Source: Bin87 sp965219925
GTDB taxonomy: Bacteria; Chloroflexota; Dehalococcoidia; Lucifugimonadales; UBA3495
Direction of reading: 5' to 3'
DNA: 64,000 nt
Assembly: GCA_965219925.1 (NCBI GenBank)
Contig: OZ244795.1
Span: forward strand, 682,001-746,000
A model generated the notes under the pieces. The model had not been told where the DNA came from. It ran no database searches and saw only the letters and a program-made list of their open reading frames with translations. Below are positions 52,319-61,002 of the stretch, piece after piece. Numbering within the stretch: the first letter of the stretch is position 1; each line of letters starts with the position of its first letter. The translations under genes and the position numbers were made by a program.

Positions 52319-53586
52319 TAGCCAAACACCTCGATCACCCGGTCAATTGCCTTGACCAGCGCATCAATCTCTCCGGTGGTGTTGTAGAAAGCCACCGACG
52401 CTCTCGCAGTGGCCGCAATTTCGTACCGCGCCATCACGGGTTGGGCGCAGTGGTGCCCAGTGCGGATCGCAATCCCTTCGGCATCCAGAATCGTGCCGAT
52501 GTCGTGAGCGTGGGCAGCGTCCATTATGAACGACAAAACGCCGCCTTTGTCCGCCGCGGTACCGATCAGGCGCACACCCTCGATTCCGGCCAGGCGTTCC
52601 GTGCCGTAACGCATCAAAGCGTGTTCATACGCGGCAATCCGTTCCATCCCGATTGCTTCCAGGTATGCCACCGCGGCGCCCAGTCCAATCGCGCCGGCGA
52701 TATCGGGTGTACCCGCCTCAAACTTGGCCGGCAACGTGTTGTATATGGTTTCTTCAAAAGTAACCGAACGGATCATCTCGCCGCCCGACTGGTATGGCGG
52801 CATTGCGTTCAACAAGTCCGCACGGCCCCACAGCACTCCAATTCCGGTTGGTCCGTACATTTTGTGGCCCGAGAAGGCCATGAAGTCGGCCCCCATTTCC
52901 TGCACGTCCACCGGCATGTGCGGCACCGACTGCGCTGCATCAACCATTACCGGCACGCCCTTGGCATGGGCCAGGTCTGCGATGGTTCTGATCGGATTCA
53001 CCGTACCCAGCGCGTTGGACTGATGCACTACCGACACCATCCTGGTGCGGTCATTCAGCATCCCTTCATATTCATCCAGCAGCAACTCGCCGGCATCGTT
53101 GAAAGGTATTACCCGCAGCTTGATCCCGATTTCTTTGCCCAGAATCTGCCACGGCACGATGTTTGAATGGTGCTCCATGCCCGAGATAATTACCTCGTCT
53201 CCGGCCTTGAAGTACTTGCGGCCATAACTATGGGCCACCAGGTTGAGCCCTTCCGTGGTTCCCCGCACGTAGATCACTTCGCAGGCGTCCGGCGCATTGA
53301 TGAAGCCGCGCACCAATTCCCGCGCCGCCTCATAATCATCGGTCGCCCGTTGGCTCAGTGTGTGTACCCCACGGTGGACGTTGGCGTTGGTGTGAACATA
53401 GTAGTTAGTGATGGCATCAATAACCGCCCGGGGCTTCTGCGTTGTAGCAGCGTTGTCCAGATACACCAGGGGCTTTCCGTTGATTTCCTCCCGCAGGATC
53501 GGAAAATCCTGCCGAATTCGCTCGACGTCTATCGCGTCCAGTCCATTCGGCGGGGCAATCCGGCCCGGGCCCGATGTGGTGGTCAC
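52318..53586 (-). CDS. sufS: Cysteine desulfurase SufS
   Basis: SufS is a PLP enzyme that takes sulfur from cysteine. The 422-aa product has YLDNAATTQKPRAVIDAI, TTEGLNLVAHSYG, GMEHHSNIVPWQ, the PLP Lys in FMAFSGHKMYGPTGIGVLWG and the persulfide Cys in IRTGHHCAQPVMARY. It lies between sufD (one-base overlap at 53586) and sufU (one-base overlap at 52318). Normal SufS length. Confidence 0.96.
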   Translation of the reverse strand: MTTTSGPGRIAPPNGLDAIDVERIRQDFPILREEINGKPLVYLDNAATTQKPRAVIDAITNYYVHTNANVHRGVHTLSQRATDDYEAARELVRGFINAPDACEVIYVRGTTEGLNLVAHSYGRKYFKAGDEVIISGMEHHSNIVPWQILGKEIGIKLRVIPFNDAGELLLDEYEGMLNDRTRMVSVVHQSNALGTVNPIRTIADLAHAKGVPVMVDAAQSVPHMPVDVQEMGADFMAFSGHKMYGPTGIGVLWGRADLLNAMPPYQSGGEMIRSVTFEETIYNTLPAKFEAGTPDIAGAIGLGAAVAYLEAIGMERIAAYEHALMRYGTERLAGIEGVRLIGTAADKGGVLSFIMDAAHAHDIGTILDAEGIAIRTGHHCAQPVMARYEIAATARASVAFYNTTGEIDALVKAIDRVIEVFG

Positions 53587-54968
53587 TAGCGGCCTCCAAT
53601 GGGTAGCGAAATGTCGGCGTCGGGAATCGCTTTCTGGAATCTTTCGTCCAGGTAACCCCGCAGCGGCTCCAGCGCAACCGTATCGATGATTTCGCTGGCG
53701 AAGGCATGTATCAGGAGGCGGCTGGCGGTCGGTAGATCCAACCCTCGACTCCGCATGTAAAAGACGGTATCCATATCAATGTGTCCCGCGGTTGCGCCGT
53801 GACCGCATTTCACGTCGTCGGCGTAAATAAGCAGGCTGGGTTTAGTGTCCACTTCCGCCTGCTCCGACAACAGCAGATTCTTGTCGGTTTGCTGCGCGTC
53901 GGTTTTCTGGGCGCCCTCACGAACGGTGACGTTCCCGCCAAACACGGCACGCGACCGGCCATCGAGAATCCCCTTGTAAAACAGGCGACTCGTACCGTAT
54001 GGCTCGGTATGGTCTATGTTGATGTAATTGTCAATGTGCTGGTTTCCGGTGGTCAGGTACAGCCCGTTCAACGTACATTCGACACCAGGGCCGGCCAGCG
54101 TGATGCCAAAATCATTCCGACCCAGCTCGGCTCCCTGCGCTATCGCCACCGACGAGAAACTGGAATCGCGCTGCTGCAGCACCCGGCTGACGCCAACGTG
54201 ATAAGCGTTCAAACCGTCCATCAGCAGGCGGTAATGTTCAACCTTTGCTCCCTCACCAACGTAAATCTCCACCACGGCATTGGTGAAATAGCGGGTGTCA
54301 TCCGGGCCGATATAGGTCTCGATTACCGTCAAGCGGGAGTTGGGTTGCGCGGCTATCAGCATACGCGGGTGAGTAACTCTCGGCTGTTGACGCTCGGTAG
54401 TGAGATAAACGACGTTCACCACCCCGGCATCCTGCCCGGCTGGAACGTTGATCCCGACGCCATCACCGGCGAACGCCGTATTCAGCGCTGCAAAACCGTC
54501 GTCTTCGGGCACGGCCAAGCCACCCAAAACCGCCTCGCCGAACGGCCCTGGCGACGCCATGGCATCGGAGAGATTGGCGACTATCAGCCCGGCCGGCGCT
54601 GCGGAACCCGCCGCTCCGTCTAAACTGGTGCCGGAACTCAGGCCCGGCGCGAAAGCGCCATCGACAAAAACCAGCGTTCGCCAGTCAACATTCCACGGTG
54701 CAACGGCTTTAACATCGGCCAGCGAAATATCCCCATCTACGCCTCCAGGAGCCTGCACGTAGCCAAACGACTCCCGGGCAATGGGCGCCACATTGGTATA
54801 TTTCCAGGGCTCATTGCCGCGGCGCGCCGTGGGCAGGCCCAAACCAACGAAGGCGTTCCACCCCCGGTATCGCAGATCCAACATGGATTGCGGCGCGCCG
54901 GCGGTCAAAGACCGGTAGGCAGCGGCGTAGTGGGGATAAGTGTCAGCGGCAGAAACGGTAGTGGTCAT
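53586..54968 (-). CDS. sufD: Fe-S assembly protein SufD
   Basis: SufD pairs with SufB in the SufBC2D scaffold complex. The 460-aa product starts TTVSAADTYPHYAAAYRSLT and has GNEPWKYTNVAPIARE. Its beta-helix region is VVNVVYLTTERQQPRVTHPR, VEHYRLLMDGLNAYHVGVSR, then YTGNQHIDNYINIDHTEPYG-like LTTGNQHIDNYINIDHTEPY, with VKCGHGATAGHIDMDTVFYM near the end. It is the third gene of the operon. Confidence 0.95.
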   Translation of the reverse strand: MTTTVSAADTYPHYAAAYRSLTAGAPQSMLDLRYRGWNAFVGLGLPTARRGNEPWKYTNVAPIARESFGYVQAPGGVDGDISLADVKAVAPWNVDWRTLVFVDGAFAPGLSSGTSLDGAAGSAAPAGLIVANLSDAMASPGPFGEAVLGGLAVPEDDGFAALNTAFAGDGVGINVPAGQDAGVVNVVYLTTERQQPRVTHPRMLIAAQPNSRLTVIETYIGPDDTRYFTNAVVEIYVGEGAKVEHYRLLMDGLNAYHVGVSRVLQQRDSSFSSVAIAQGAELGRNDFGITLAGPGVECTLNGLYLTTGNQHIDNYINIDHTEPYGTSRLFYKGILDGRSRAVFGGNVTVREGAQKTDAQQTDKNLLLSEQAEVDTKPSLLIYADDVKCGHGATAGHIDMDTVFYMRSRGLDLPTASRLLIHAFASEIIDTVALEPLRGYLDERFQKAIPDADISLPIGGR

Positions 54969-55050
54969 TCACACTGCTCTAATTGGAGTGAGACGGGTAA
55001 TACTCAGGGGAATCAGTGGCGGGCGCCAAATCGCAAAGGCTGCGTGATCG

Positions 55051-55842
55051 TCATTCGACCACGGCTCCCGTTTCTTCACGAACCCATTCATAACCCTTGG
55101 CTTCCAGCTGTTCCGCCAGTTCCGGGCCGCCGCTCATTGCTATCCGGCCATCCACCAGAACATGAACCTGGTCCGGCGTTATGTAATTGAGAATACGTTG
55201 GTAGTGAGTTACCAACACCGCCGCGTTGTCCGGACGTCGCAATCGATTCACGCCGTCGGACACGATCCTCAGCGCATCAATATCCAGACCGGAATCGGTT
55301 TCGTCCAGCAGGGCCAACGTCGGTTCCAGCAGGGCCATCTGAAGCACTTCGTTGCGCTTCTTTTCGCCTCCCGAGAACCCCTCGTTCACCGAACGGCGCA
55401 CCAGCTCCGGATCAATTTCTACCTCTGCCACCTTGGAACGGAGCAGTTGGTCGAACTCGCGTGCGCCCATCTCTTCTTCACCCGCATGAATGCGCTTGGC
55501 GTCCATGGCGGCCTTCAGAAATTGCCAGGCGCGTACGCCGGGGAGCTCCACCGGGTATTGGAACGCCAGGAACATGCCCTGGCGGGCGCGATCTTCCGGC
55601 TCCATCTTCAGCAGGTCCAGGCCCTTATATATGGCCTTCCCGCTAGTAACCATGTATTCGGGCCGGCCGGCCAGGGTATTGGTCAGCGTGCTCTTGCCAG
55701 AGCCGTTAGGCCCCATGATGGCGTGCACTTCTCCAGCCCGCACTGTCAGGTTAACCCCCCGCAGTATCTCCTGGCCGTCGATGGAAACATGGAGGTCCTG
55801 CACCTCCAGAATGGGCGGATTAGATTCGTTTGCAGTGGTCAT
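55051..55842 (-). CDS. sufC: Fe-S assembly ATPase SufC
   Basis: This ABC ATPase powers the SufBCD scaffold. The 263-aa product has the Walker A IMGPNGSGKSTLTNTLAGRP, the Q-loop AFQYPVELPGV, the signature FSGGEKKRNEVLQMALLEPT with Walker B LALLDETDSGLDIDALRIV, and the H-loop VTHYQRILNYI. It lies between sufB (47-base gap) and sufD (82-base gap). Confidence 0.97.
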   Translation of the reverse strand: MTTANESNPPILEVQDLHVSIDGQEILRGVNLTVRAGEVHAIMGPNGSGKSTLTNTLAGRPEYMVTSGKAIYKGLDLLKMEPEDRARQGMFLAFQYPVELPGVRAWQFLKAAMDAKRIHAGEEEMGAREFDQLLRSKVAEVEIDPELVRRSVNEGFSGGEKKRNEVLQMALLEPTLALLDETDSGLDIDALRIVSDGVNRLRRPDNAAVLVTHYQRILNYITPDQVHVLVDGRIAMSGGPELAEQLEAKGYEWVREETGAVVE

Positions 55843-55889
55843 TGCAGATATTGATACCCTGTGCCGGTGTATTGGATTCTGATCGGTGT

Positions 55890-57362
55890 TTACCCTACGG
55901 TTCCTTCCAGGCTTACTTTCAGCAGCTGCGATGCCTCCATCGCAAACTCGAACGGCAACTCCTGGAAAATCCCCCGACAGAATCCGTTGATAATCATGAA
56001 GTGCGCGTCCTCAACCCCGATTCCCCGCTGCTGCAGGTAGAAAAGCTGGTCGTCGGACACTTTGGAAGTGGTGGCCTCGTGCTCCATTTGAGCCGTCGGG
56101 TTCTTCACCTCGATGTACGGCACCGTATGGGCGCCGCACTTGTCGCCCACCAGCAGGGAGTCGCACTGCGTGAAGTTCTTGGCGCCGTTGGCCGTCGGGT
56201 TGATTTTGACCAGGCCCCGGTAGGTCTGCTGACCCTGCCCGGCGGAGATGCCTTTGGCAACAATCGTGCTGCGGGTGTTTTTGCCCAAGTGGATCATTTT
56301 CGTGCCGGTGTCGGCCTGTTGCCAATTGTTCACCAGCGCCACCGAATAAAACTCGCCCACCGAGTTATCGCCCTGCAGGATCACGCTGGGATACTTCCAC
56401 GTAATCGCAGATCCGGTTTCAACCTGCGTCCATGAAATCTTGGAATCGGCGCCGGCGCATTTGCCCCGCTTGGTGACAAAGTTGTACACGCCGCCTTCGC
56501 CGTTCTTATCGCCCGGATACCAGTTTTGCAGGGTGCTGTACTTGATCTCGGCCCCCTCCATTGCAACCAGCTCAACCACCGCCGCGTGCAACTGGTTGGT
56601 CTTCCGCATCGGCGCCGTGCAACCCTCCAGGTAACTGACGTACGCCCCTTCGTCGGCAACGATAAGCGTCCTTTCGAACTGGCCGCTGTCAGCCTGGTTG
56701 ATCCGGAAGTAGGTCATCAACTCGATGGGGCAGCGCACTCCGGGAGGAATGTAGGCGAACGAACCGTCGGAGAACACCGCCGAATTCAGCGTGGCATAGA
56801 AGTTATCAGCGTAGGGAACCACCGAACCCAGGTATTTTTGCACCAGGTCAGGGTGTTTGCGGACCGCCTCGCTCATCGAGCAAAAGATAACGCCGGCGTT
56901 CTCCAACTGCTCCTGATACGTCGTGGCCACCGACACGCTGTCCAGCACCGCATCGACGGCAACTCCGGCCAGGCGCGCCTGCTCTTCCAGCGGTATGCCC
57001 AGCTTGCTGAACGCCTCCAGCACTTCAGGATCCACATCTTCCAGGCTCTGCGGCCCATCGCCCGAAGACTTCGGCGCCGCATAATAGTGGATGTCCTGGA
57101 AGTCGATAGCCGGATGTTCTATGTTGGCCCACGTCGGTTCGGTGTAGGTCTGGCGCGACCAGAACCGGAACGCTTTGAGACGCCAATCGAGCATCCACTC
57201 CGGTTCCTGCTTCTTCGCCGAAATCAGCCGCACCACATCTTCGCTGAGGCCCTTCGGAAAGGCATCCTCCTCGATGTCGATGGTAAATCCCCATTTGTAG
57301 TCGGAGTTCAACTCCTCCGCTGTAGTCTCGCGGGAGATGACACGCTGCGATGGTGTGGTCAT
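55890..57362 (-). CDS. sufB: Fe-S assembly protein SufB
   Basis: SufB is the scaffold subunit on which clusters form. The 490-aa product has the family's NSDYKWGFTIDIEEDAFPKG, VLDSVSVATTYQEQLENAGV, DGSFAYIPPGVRCPIELMTY, FERTLIVADEGAYVSYLEGC and GDKCGAHTVPYIEVKNPTAQ. The end is GISVEDAHFMIINGFCRGIF-like with the conserved Cys. It is the first gene of sufBCDSU-U; AGGAGGATATTCACCCG lies before ATG 57362. No regulator gene (IscR-like) is in view. Confidence 0.96.
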   Translation of the reverse strand: MTTPSQRVISRETTAEELNSDYKWGFTIDIEEDAFPKGLSEDVVRLISAKKQEPEWMLDWRLKAFRFWSRQTYTEPTWANIEHPAIDFQDIHYYAAPKSSGDGPQSLEDVDPEVLEAFSKLGIPLEEQARLAGVAVDAVLDSVSVATTYQEQLENAGVIFCSMSEAVRKHPDLVQKYLGSVVPYADNFYATLNSAVFSDGSFAYIPPGVRCPIELMTYFRINQADSGQFERTLIVADEGAYVSYLEGCTAPMRKTNQLHAAVVELVAMEGAEIKYSTLQNWYPGDKNGEGGVYNFVTKRGKCAGADSKISWTQVETGSAITWKYPSVILQGDNSVGEFYSVALVNNWQQADTGTKMIHLGKNTRSTIVAKGISAGQGQQTYRGLVKINPTANGAKNFTQCDSLLVGDKCGAHTVPYIEVKNPTAQMEHEATTSKVSDDQLFYLQQRGIGVEDAHFMIINGFCRGIFQELPFEFAMEASQLLKVSLEGTVG

Positions 57363-57491
57363 CGGGTGAATATCCTCCTCACCGGGATTATTGGCAAACC
57401 GGCGACTAGTTTAACCTATTTCCGACCAAAGTGGTCAACAATCATCGTAGCCCAGCAAACCCCATCTGTCAACGGCAGCCCAGCCCTCACG

Positions 57492-57634
57492 CAGGGTCAT
57501 TCGGTTGTCATTGCGAGGAGCGCAGCGACGTGGCAATCTCGCCGAGTACCCGGCCTGGTGGGCACAGACACCTTCATTGTAACGAGATTGCCACGCTGCG
57601 CTCGCAATGACATGAAGAACACCGAAAGACCCTG
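57492..57634. repeat. Dispersed palindromic repeat copy H (CAGGGTC-ended type)
   Basis: CAGGGTCATTCGGTTGTCAT leads to the GCGAGGAGCGCAGCGACG core. The inverted half is ACGAGATTGCCACGCTGCGC, ending CACCGAAAGACCCTG. Same orientation and ends as copy E, but with a different loop (CGGCCTGGTGGGCACAG). Confidence 0.9.
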
Positions 57635-57638
57635 AGCC

Positions 57639-57869
57639 CTCACGCGTACCCGCTTTAATCTGTCATTGCGACCCCGTACTCGATACGGGGGTTGGCAATC
57701 TCGTAGCCGTAGTAACAGCGGTTCGTCGACGTGTGTTCAACCTCAACGAGATTGCCACGTGGTTCGACAGGCTCACCATGAGCGGCTGCGCTCCTCGCAA
57801 TGACAGGGGGTGGGCGCCCTTCGCAATGACAGTCGGCTGGTTTGGTTTGACAAAGTGGGTACGCGTGAG
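57639..57869. repeat. Dispersed palindromic repeat copy I (GTACGCGTGAG-ended, enlarged)
   Basis: It starts CTCACGCGTACCCGCTTTAA and ends AGTGGGTACGCGTGAG. Inside lies a normal core (57662-57804) plus an inserted piece with GGTTCGACAGGCTCACC and a second short TTCGCAATGACAG. It begins 5 bases after copy H, so the two types sit side by side. The remainder of 57363-58263 holds other short repeat types (TTCCCGCGAAAGCCGGAATC near 57920; TCTCCCTTGATGGGAGAGGG near 58056) but no gene. Confidence 0.85.
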
Positions 57870-58099
57870 CTGCCCAGCCCTCACGCAGGGCCATCGAATA
57901 TGGACGGTTAACCACCGTCGTTCCCGCGAAAGCCGGAATCCAGGCACCCTTAATCACGGGCGCCCTTAATCAGAAGAATCCCGTCCATCCCGTTTATCCT
58001 GTTCATCCCGGTAAAATGATGTCCCCAATGCCAACGACTTTGGAAAGACCCCCTCTCCCTTGATGGGAGAGGGTTGGGGAGAGGGTGAAATTCGCCACC

Positions 58100-58152
58100 C
58101 CACGCCATCGCGAGGAGAGCCACCTCATCGAGATTGCCACGCTCGCAATGAC
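58100..58152. repeat. Short palindromic repeat piece K
   Basis: CACGCCATCGCGAGGAGAGC followed by ATCGAGATTGCCACG and CTCGCAATGAC. This is a shortened member of the repeat family, 112 bases upstream of tatD. Confidence 0.6.
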
Positions 58153-58263
58153 AAGTTTCGCAATTTTCTAGTTGGGCCGCATCCGCCAACTCATACCCCG
58201 CAGAATGTTATAATCGGGACGGCTTCTTCCCCGAAAAACCCCACTGACACCGGGAGCATACAG

Positions 58264-59073
58264 ATGCCGGCAACTCCCGTCTTTTGCGACGCCCATACCC
58301 ACCTTGACCAGTACGCTCCGGCTGAGATACCGGAGATTCTGGAACGCTCCCGAGCGGCCGGCGTCGGCTACATCATACTGGCTGGCACCACCATTGAGTC
58401 CACCCGAGCCTGCATCGACCTCGCCGCCGAACATCCCATGTTCTACGCCGGCGTGGGCATCCATCCCATGCAGGCCGACCAGCCGGTGGACGATGACTCG
58501 TACTCACAACTTGAAGCCCTGGCGCGCGACAACCCGCGGGTCGTGTGCATCTCCGAAGTGGGCCTCGACTACCTGCCCACCTCTCCCGATCACGAGGTGC
58601 AGGATCAGGTATTTCGTCAGCACATCCACCTGGCCAAGAGCCTGGGGCTGCCCATCATCTTCCACTCCAGGGAGTCTCACCCGGCGGTGTTCAAGGTACT
58701 CCGCGAAGAGAATGCCGGCCTGGTCGGGGGAGCCATGCACTACTTCCAGGGCGACGAAGCCACCGCCCGCGAGGCCATCGATTGCGGCTTCTTCATCTCA
58801 TTGGCCCGCCCGCTCACCCGCCTGCCCGAATTGCAGGAAGTCGCCCGCCGGATTCCCATGGAGCACATCGTTCTGGAGACCGACGCCTTTCCACAACCGT
58901 TCAAGAAATATCGCCACAACTGGACGGAACCGCGTCACCTGGCCGGTGTTGCTCAATGCCTGGCCGACATCAAGGGCATTTCGATTGACGAAGTGGCCGA
59001 GATCACCACGGCCAATCTGAGCCAGCTCCTGCGGCTCGATGCCCCAACGGCTCCGGGGACGACCACCGCCTGA
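58264..59073 (+). CDS. tatD: TatD-family metal-dependent hydrolase
   Basis: TatD-type proteins are amidohydrolase-fold nucleases (3'-5' exonuclease, DNA repair or RNA turnover). I start at ATG 58264 (GGGAGC before it), giving 269 aa. The frame continues upstream but only through repeat sequence. Motifs: VFCDAHTHLDQY (metal His pair), FYAGVGIHPMQAD, VCISEVGLDYLPTS (metal Glu), IIFHSRESHPAVFKVL (His), GAMHYFQGD and HIVLETDAFPQPFKK (Asp). All five ligand motifs are intact. Confidence 0.93.
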   Translation: MPATPVFCDAHTHLDQYAPAEIPEILERSRAAGVGYIILAGTTIESTRACIDLAAEHPMFYAGVGIHPMQADQPVDDDSYSQLEALARDNPRVVCISEVGLDYLPTSPDHEVQDQVFRQHIHLAKSLGLPIIFHSRESHPAVFKVLREENAGLVGGAMHYFQGDEATAREAIDCGFFISLARPLTRLPELQEVARRIPMEHIVLETDAFPQPFKKYRHNWTEPRHLAGVAQCLADIKGISIDEVAEITTANLSQLLRLDAPTAPGTTTA

Positions 59074-59119
59074 CAATGACCGGTTCGGCCAGACATTTTC
59101 AATCTGGAGCGCCACATTT

Positions 59120-59593
59120 ATGACCACCCAACACGAACATCCGCCGGATCACGAAGCCCCGGAACAGATCGTTCCCCAAAGTCTGAACGACTATCTTGAG
59201 GTTATGACCAAAGCCGTCTTTCAGAGCGGCTTGTCCTGGAAAGTCGTCAGCAACAAGTGGCCCGGTTTTCAGGCCGGATTCCAGGGATTCGACGTTGTCG
59301 CCGTAGCCGCCATGGACGAGTCTGCTATCGACACGCTGGCCACCGATACGGCTATCGTCCGCAACCGGCGCAAAATCGCCGCCACCGTGCAAAACGCCCA
59401 GCGCCTGATCGAACTCCAGGACGAACACGGCGACATCCGCAACTACCTGCGCTCCCACGGAGACTTCTACGCCGTGCTGAAAGACGTGCGCAAGCAGTTC
59501 AAATATATGGGCGACACCGGTACCTACTACTGGCTCTACGTCCTGGGCGAAGACGTCCCGGACTACAGCGAGTTCTGCAACCGCAACAAATAA
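59120..59593 (+). CDS. DNA-3-methyladenine glycosylase I-like protein
   Basis: ATG 59120 gives 157 aa. The sequence QSLNDYLEVMTKAVFQSGLS, WKVVSNKWPGFQAGFQGFDV and IVRNRRKIAATVQNAQRLIE is that of the Tag family, which removes alkylated adenine. The N-terminal zinc-binding Cys-x-W segment of E. coli Tag is missing, and the C-terminal zinc His/Cys motif is reduced, so it belongs to the short zinc-less subgroup. Activity is likely but not certain. It lies 46 bases after tatD on the same strand. Confidence 0.82.
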   Translation: MTTQHEHPPDHEAPEQIVPQSLNDYLEVMTKAVFQSGLSWKVVSNKWPGFQAGFQGFDVVAVAAMDESAIDTLATDTAIVRNRRKIAATVQNAQRLIELQDEHGDIRNYLRSHGDFYAVLKDVRKQFKYMGDTGTYYWLYVLGEDVPDYSEFCNRNK

Positions 59594-59599
59594 ACCCCT

Positions 59600-59674
59600 G
59601 TCATTGCGAGGAGCGCAGCGACGTGGCAATCCCGTCCCGCCCCTTGTCATTGCGAGAGTAGCGTGGCAATCTCA
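59600..59674. repeat. Two short palindromic repeat pieces (J)
   Basis: GTCATTGCGAGGAGCGCAGC with GACGTGGCAATCCCGTC is followed after 12 bases by GTCATTGCGAGAGTAGCGTG with GCAATCTCATC. These are two half-units in the same direction, not a palindrome, lying between the glycosylase and DUF1802 genes. Confidence 0.75.
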
Positions 59675-59712
59675 TCCTGTCTATCGATGTAAAACTACCG
59701 GAGGTTGACATC

Positions 59713-60303
59713 ATGACCACCCCCGTAACCTGCCAACTGGCCCTGAAAGAGTGGGCGATAACCGTGCGGGCGCTGGCCGACGGCGACCAGATAATGATGC
59801 TCCGCAAGGGCGGCATCCACGAGGAGAGCAAGGATTTCCGCGTCGTGCATCCGGAATTCCTGCTGTATCCAACCTACCTGCACCAGCGCGAAGACCTGCT
59901 GAAAGACAGCCACCAGCCCACGCTGCGGAAATTGCTGTCCGACAGCCCGGCCGACGATGACAGCGTGACGTTTACCCACTGGGCGCAGGTGCATGAACTG
60001 CTGGAAATCGACCAGTTGGGCAAAGTCGAAGACCTCGCTCCGCATCACATCTGGACCGACACGTACGCCGAGTCCCGCCTGCACTGGAAGCCAATGGTTC
60101 CGCTGACCATCATGCTGCTGCGTGTATTCCAAATGGAATCGCCGGTAACGGTTCCCTACATTCCCGAGTACGGCGGCTGCAAATCTTGGGTGGACATCAT
60201 CCCCACCGTGCAACTCGGCCAGATGACGCCGGTGATTGACGACGCGACATTCGCCCAAATGGTAGAAGCCGTCCGCGGCAGCCTGGGCCTCGTAACCGCC
60301 TGA
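59713..60303 (+). CDS. DUF1802 family protein
   Basis: The 196-aa product starts TTPVTCQLALKEWAITVRAL and has IMMLRKGGIHEESKDFRV and a late ESRLHWKPMVPLTIMLLRVF, the pattern of DUF1802 proteins. The family is uncharacterised. CGGAGGTTGAC lies 8 bases before ATG 59713. Soluble, no membrane segment. It is followed by a broken gene that may once have been in the same operon. Confidence 0.85.
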   Translation: MTTPVTCQLALKEWAITVRALADGDQIMMLRKGGIHEESKDFRVVHPEFLLYPTYLHQREDLLKDSHQPTLRKLLSDSPADDDSVTFTHWAQVHELLEIDQLGKVEDLAPHHIWTDTYAESRLHWKPMVPLTIMLLRVFQMESPVTVPYIPEYGGCKSWVDIIPTVQLGQMTPVIDDATFAQMVEAVRGSLGLVTA

Positions 60304-60317
60304 ATTTATCCGGCAAG

Positions 60318-60545
60318 GTGGACATCGAGGGAACCCTGGCAGTCGTTGGGCCGCCAGAGTACGATTTTCTGTTCGACCTGGTGGTTGACCCGGACTGCGC
60401 CGATTCCGAGCGCAGCTAGGAATATCACCGTGCCGAACTGGAACGGCTGGCGTCGAAATGGGCCGATGACGAGGGCATCAGCGCCGAGGGCCGAGATACG
60501 CTATTGCGCTGGGTAGCCAACCTGCCCCGGCAGGACAGCAGATAA
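60318..60545 (+). pseudogene. Small gene interrupted by an in-frame TAG
   Basis: A frame from GTG 60318 (or from 60303) reads VDIEGTLAVVGPPEYDFLFD, LVVDPDCADSERS, then TAG 60417-60419. It continues EYHRAELERLASKWADDEGI, SAEGRDTLLRWVANLPRQDS to TAA 60543-60545. The end resembles the end of the next gene (SERALLLDWIANLPWSDD), so the two are paralogues. The N-terminal half lacks similarity to the rest of that gene. It is probably an inactivated paralogue. Confidence 0.6.
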
Positions 60546-60652
60546 CGTTTGATTTGAGTGGAGGGACTAGGATGGCGAATGACACCAGGCCGTTGACAGA
60601 GAACGTTGGGGTCCGCTAAACCTTTGCCAATCCAACCGGAGGGGTGAAGGCA

Positions 60653-61000
60653 ATGGGACTGTCAATAGGCGTGGTCAATGTTAATTACTTGCATGAACCT
60701 GCTCAGCCGATTTTTGACTTCATGTCTGAATTGAGGTCCCTCCCTAGGACGGGCCTCCACGAGTATTACCATGACCTTGAAAACCGGGATGAAGACGATC
60801 CTCTGGGGTACGAGGACGACGATGATGAATACTGGAATGATGGCGGTTTTTGCGAATTCCGGCGAATTGGCATGATTCGCCGGGCCACGGGCTGGGCAAT
60901 CCGCGAAAACCTCGCCCAATCCGAAAGAGCGCTCCTGCTGGATTGGATAGCCAATCTTCCCTGGAGTGACGACTACATCATGCTGCACTTGGGGTACTGA
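60653..61000 (+). CDS. Acidic small protein upstream of AIPR gene
   Basis: ATG 60653 (GGAGGGG 10 bases before) gives 115 aa. It has an unusual acidic run in the middle (NRDEDDPLGYEDDDDEYW), then EFRRIGMIRRATGWAIRENL and a C-terminal ALLLDWIANLPW helix. No known family comes to mind. The stop TGA (60998-61000) is 2 bases before the AIPR start, so the two are cotranscribed and the small protein may be its modulator or immunity/antitoxin-like partner (inference). A broken paralogue lies just upstream. Confidence 0.75.
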   Translation: MGLSIGVVNVNYLHEPAQPIFDFMSELRSLPRTGLHEYYHDLENRDEDDPLGYEDDDDEYWNDGGFCEFRRIGMIRRATGWAIRENLAQSERALLLDWIANLPWSDDYIMLHLGY

Positions 61001-61002
61001 AC

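Noticed and set aside
22032..60419. Reassignment of TAG (for example pyrrolysine) to explain in-frame TAGs
   Set aside because: TAG is used as the normal final stop in several intact genes (for example gltD at 14085, the VWA gene at 27959 and the second sufU at 51372), and no pyl genes are seen.
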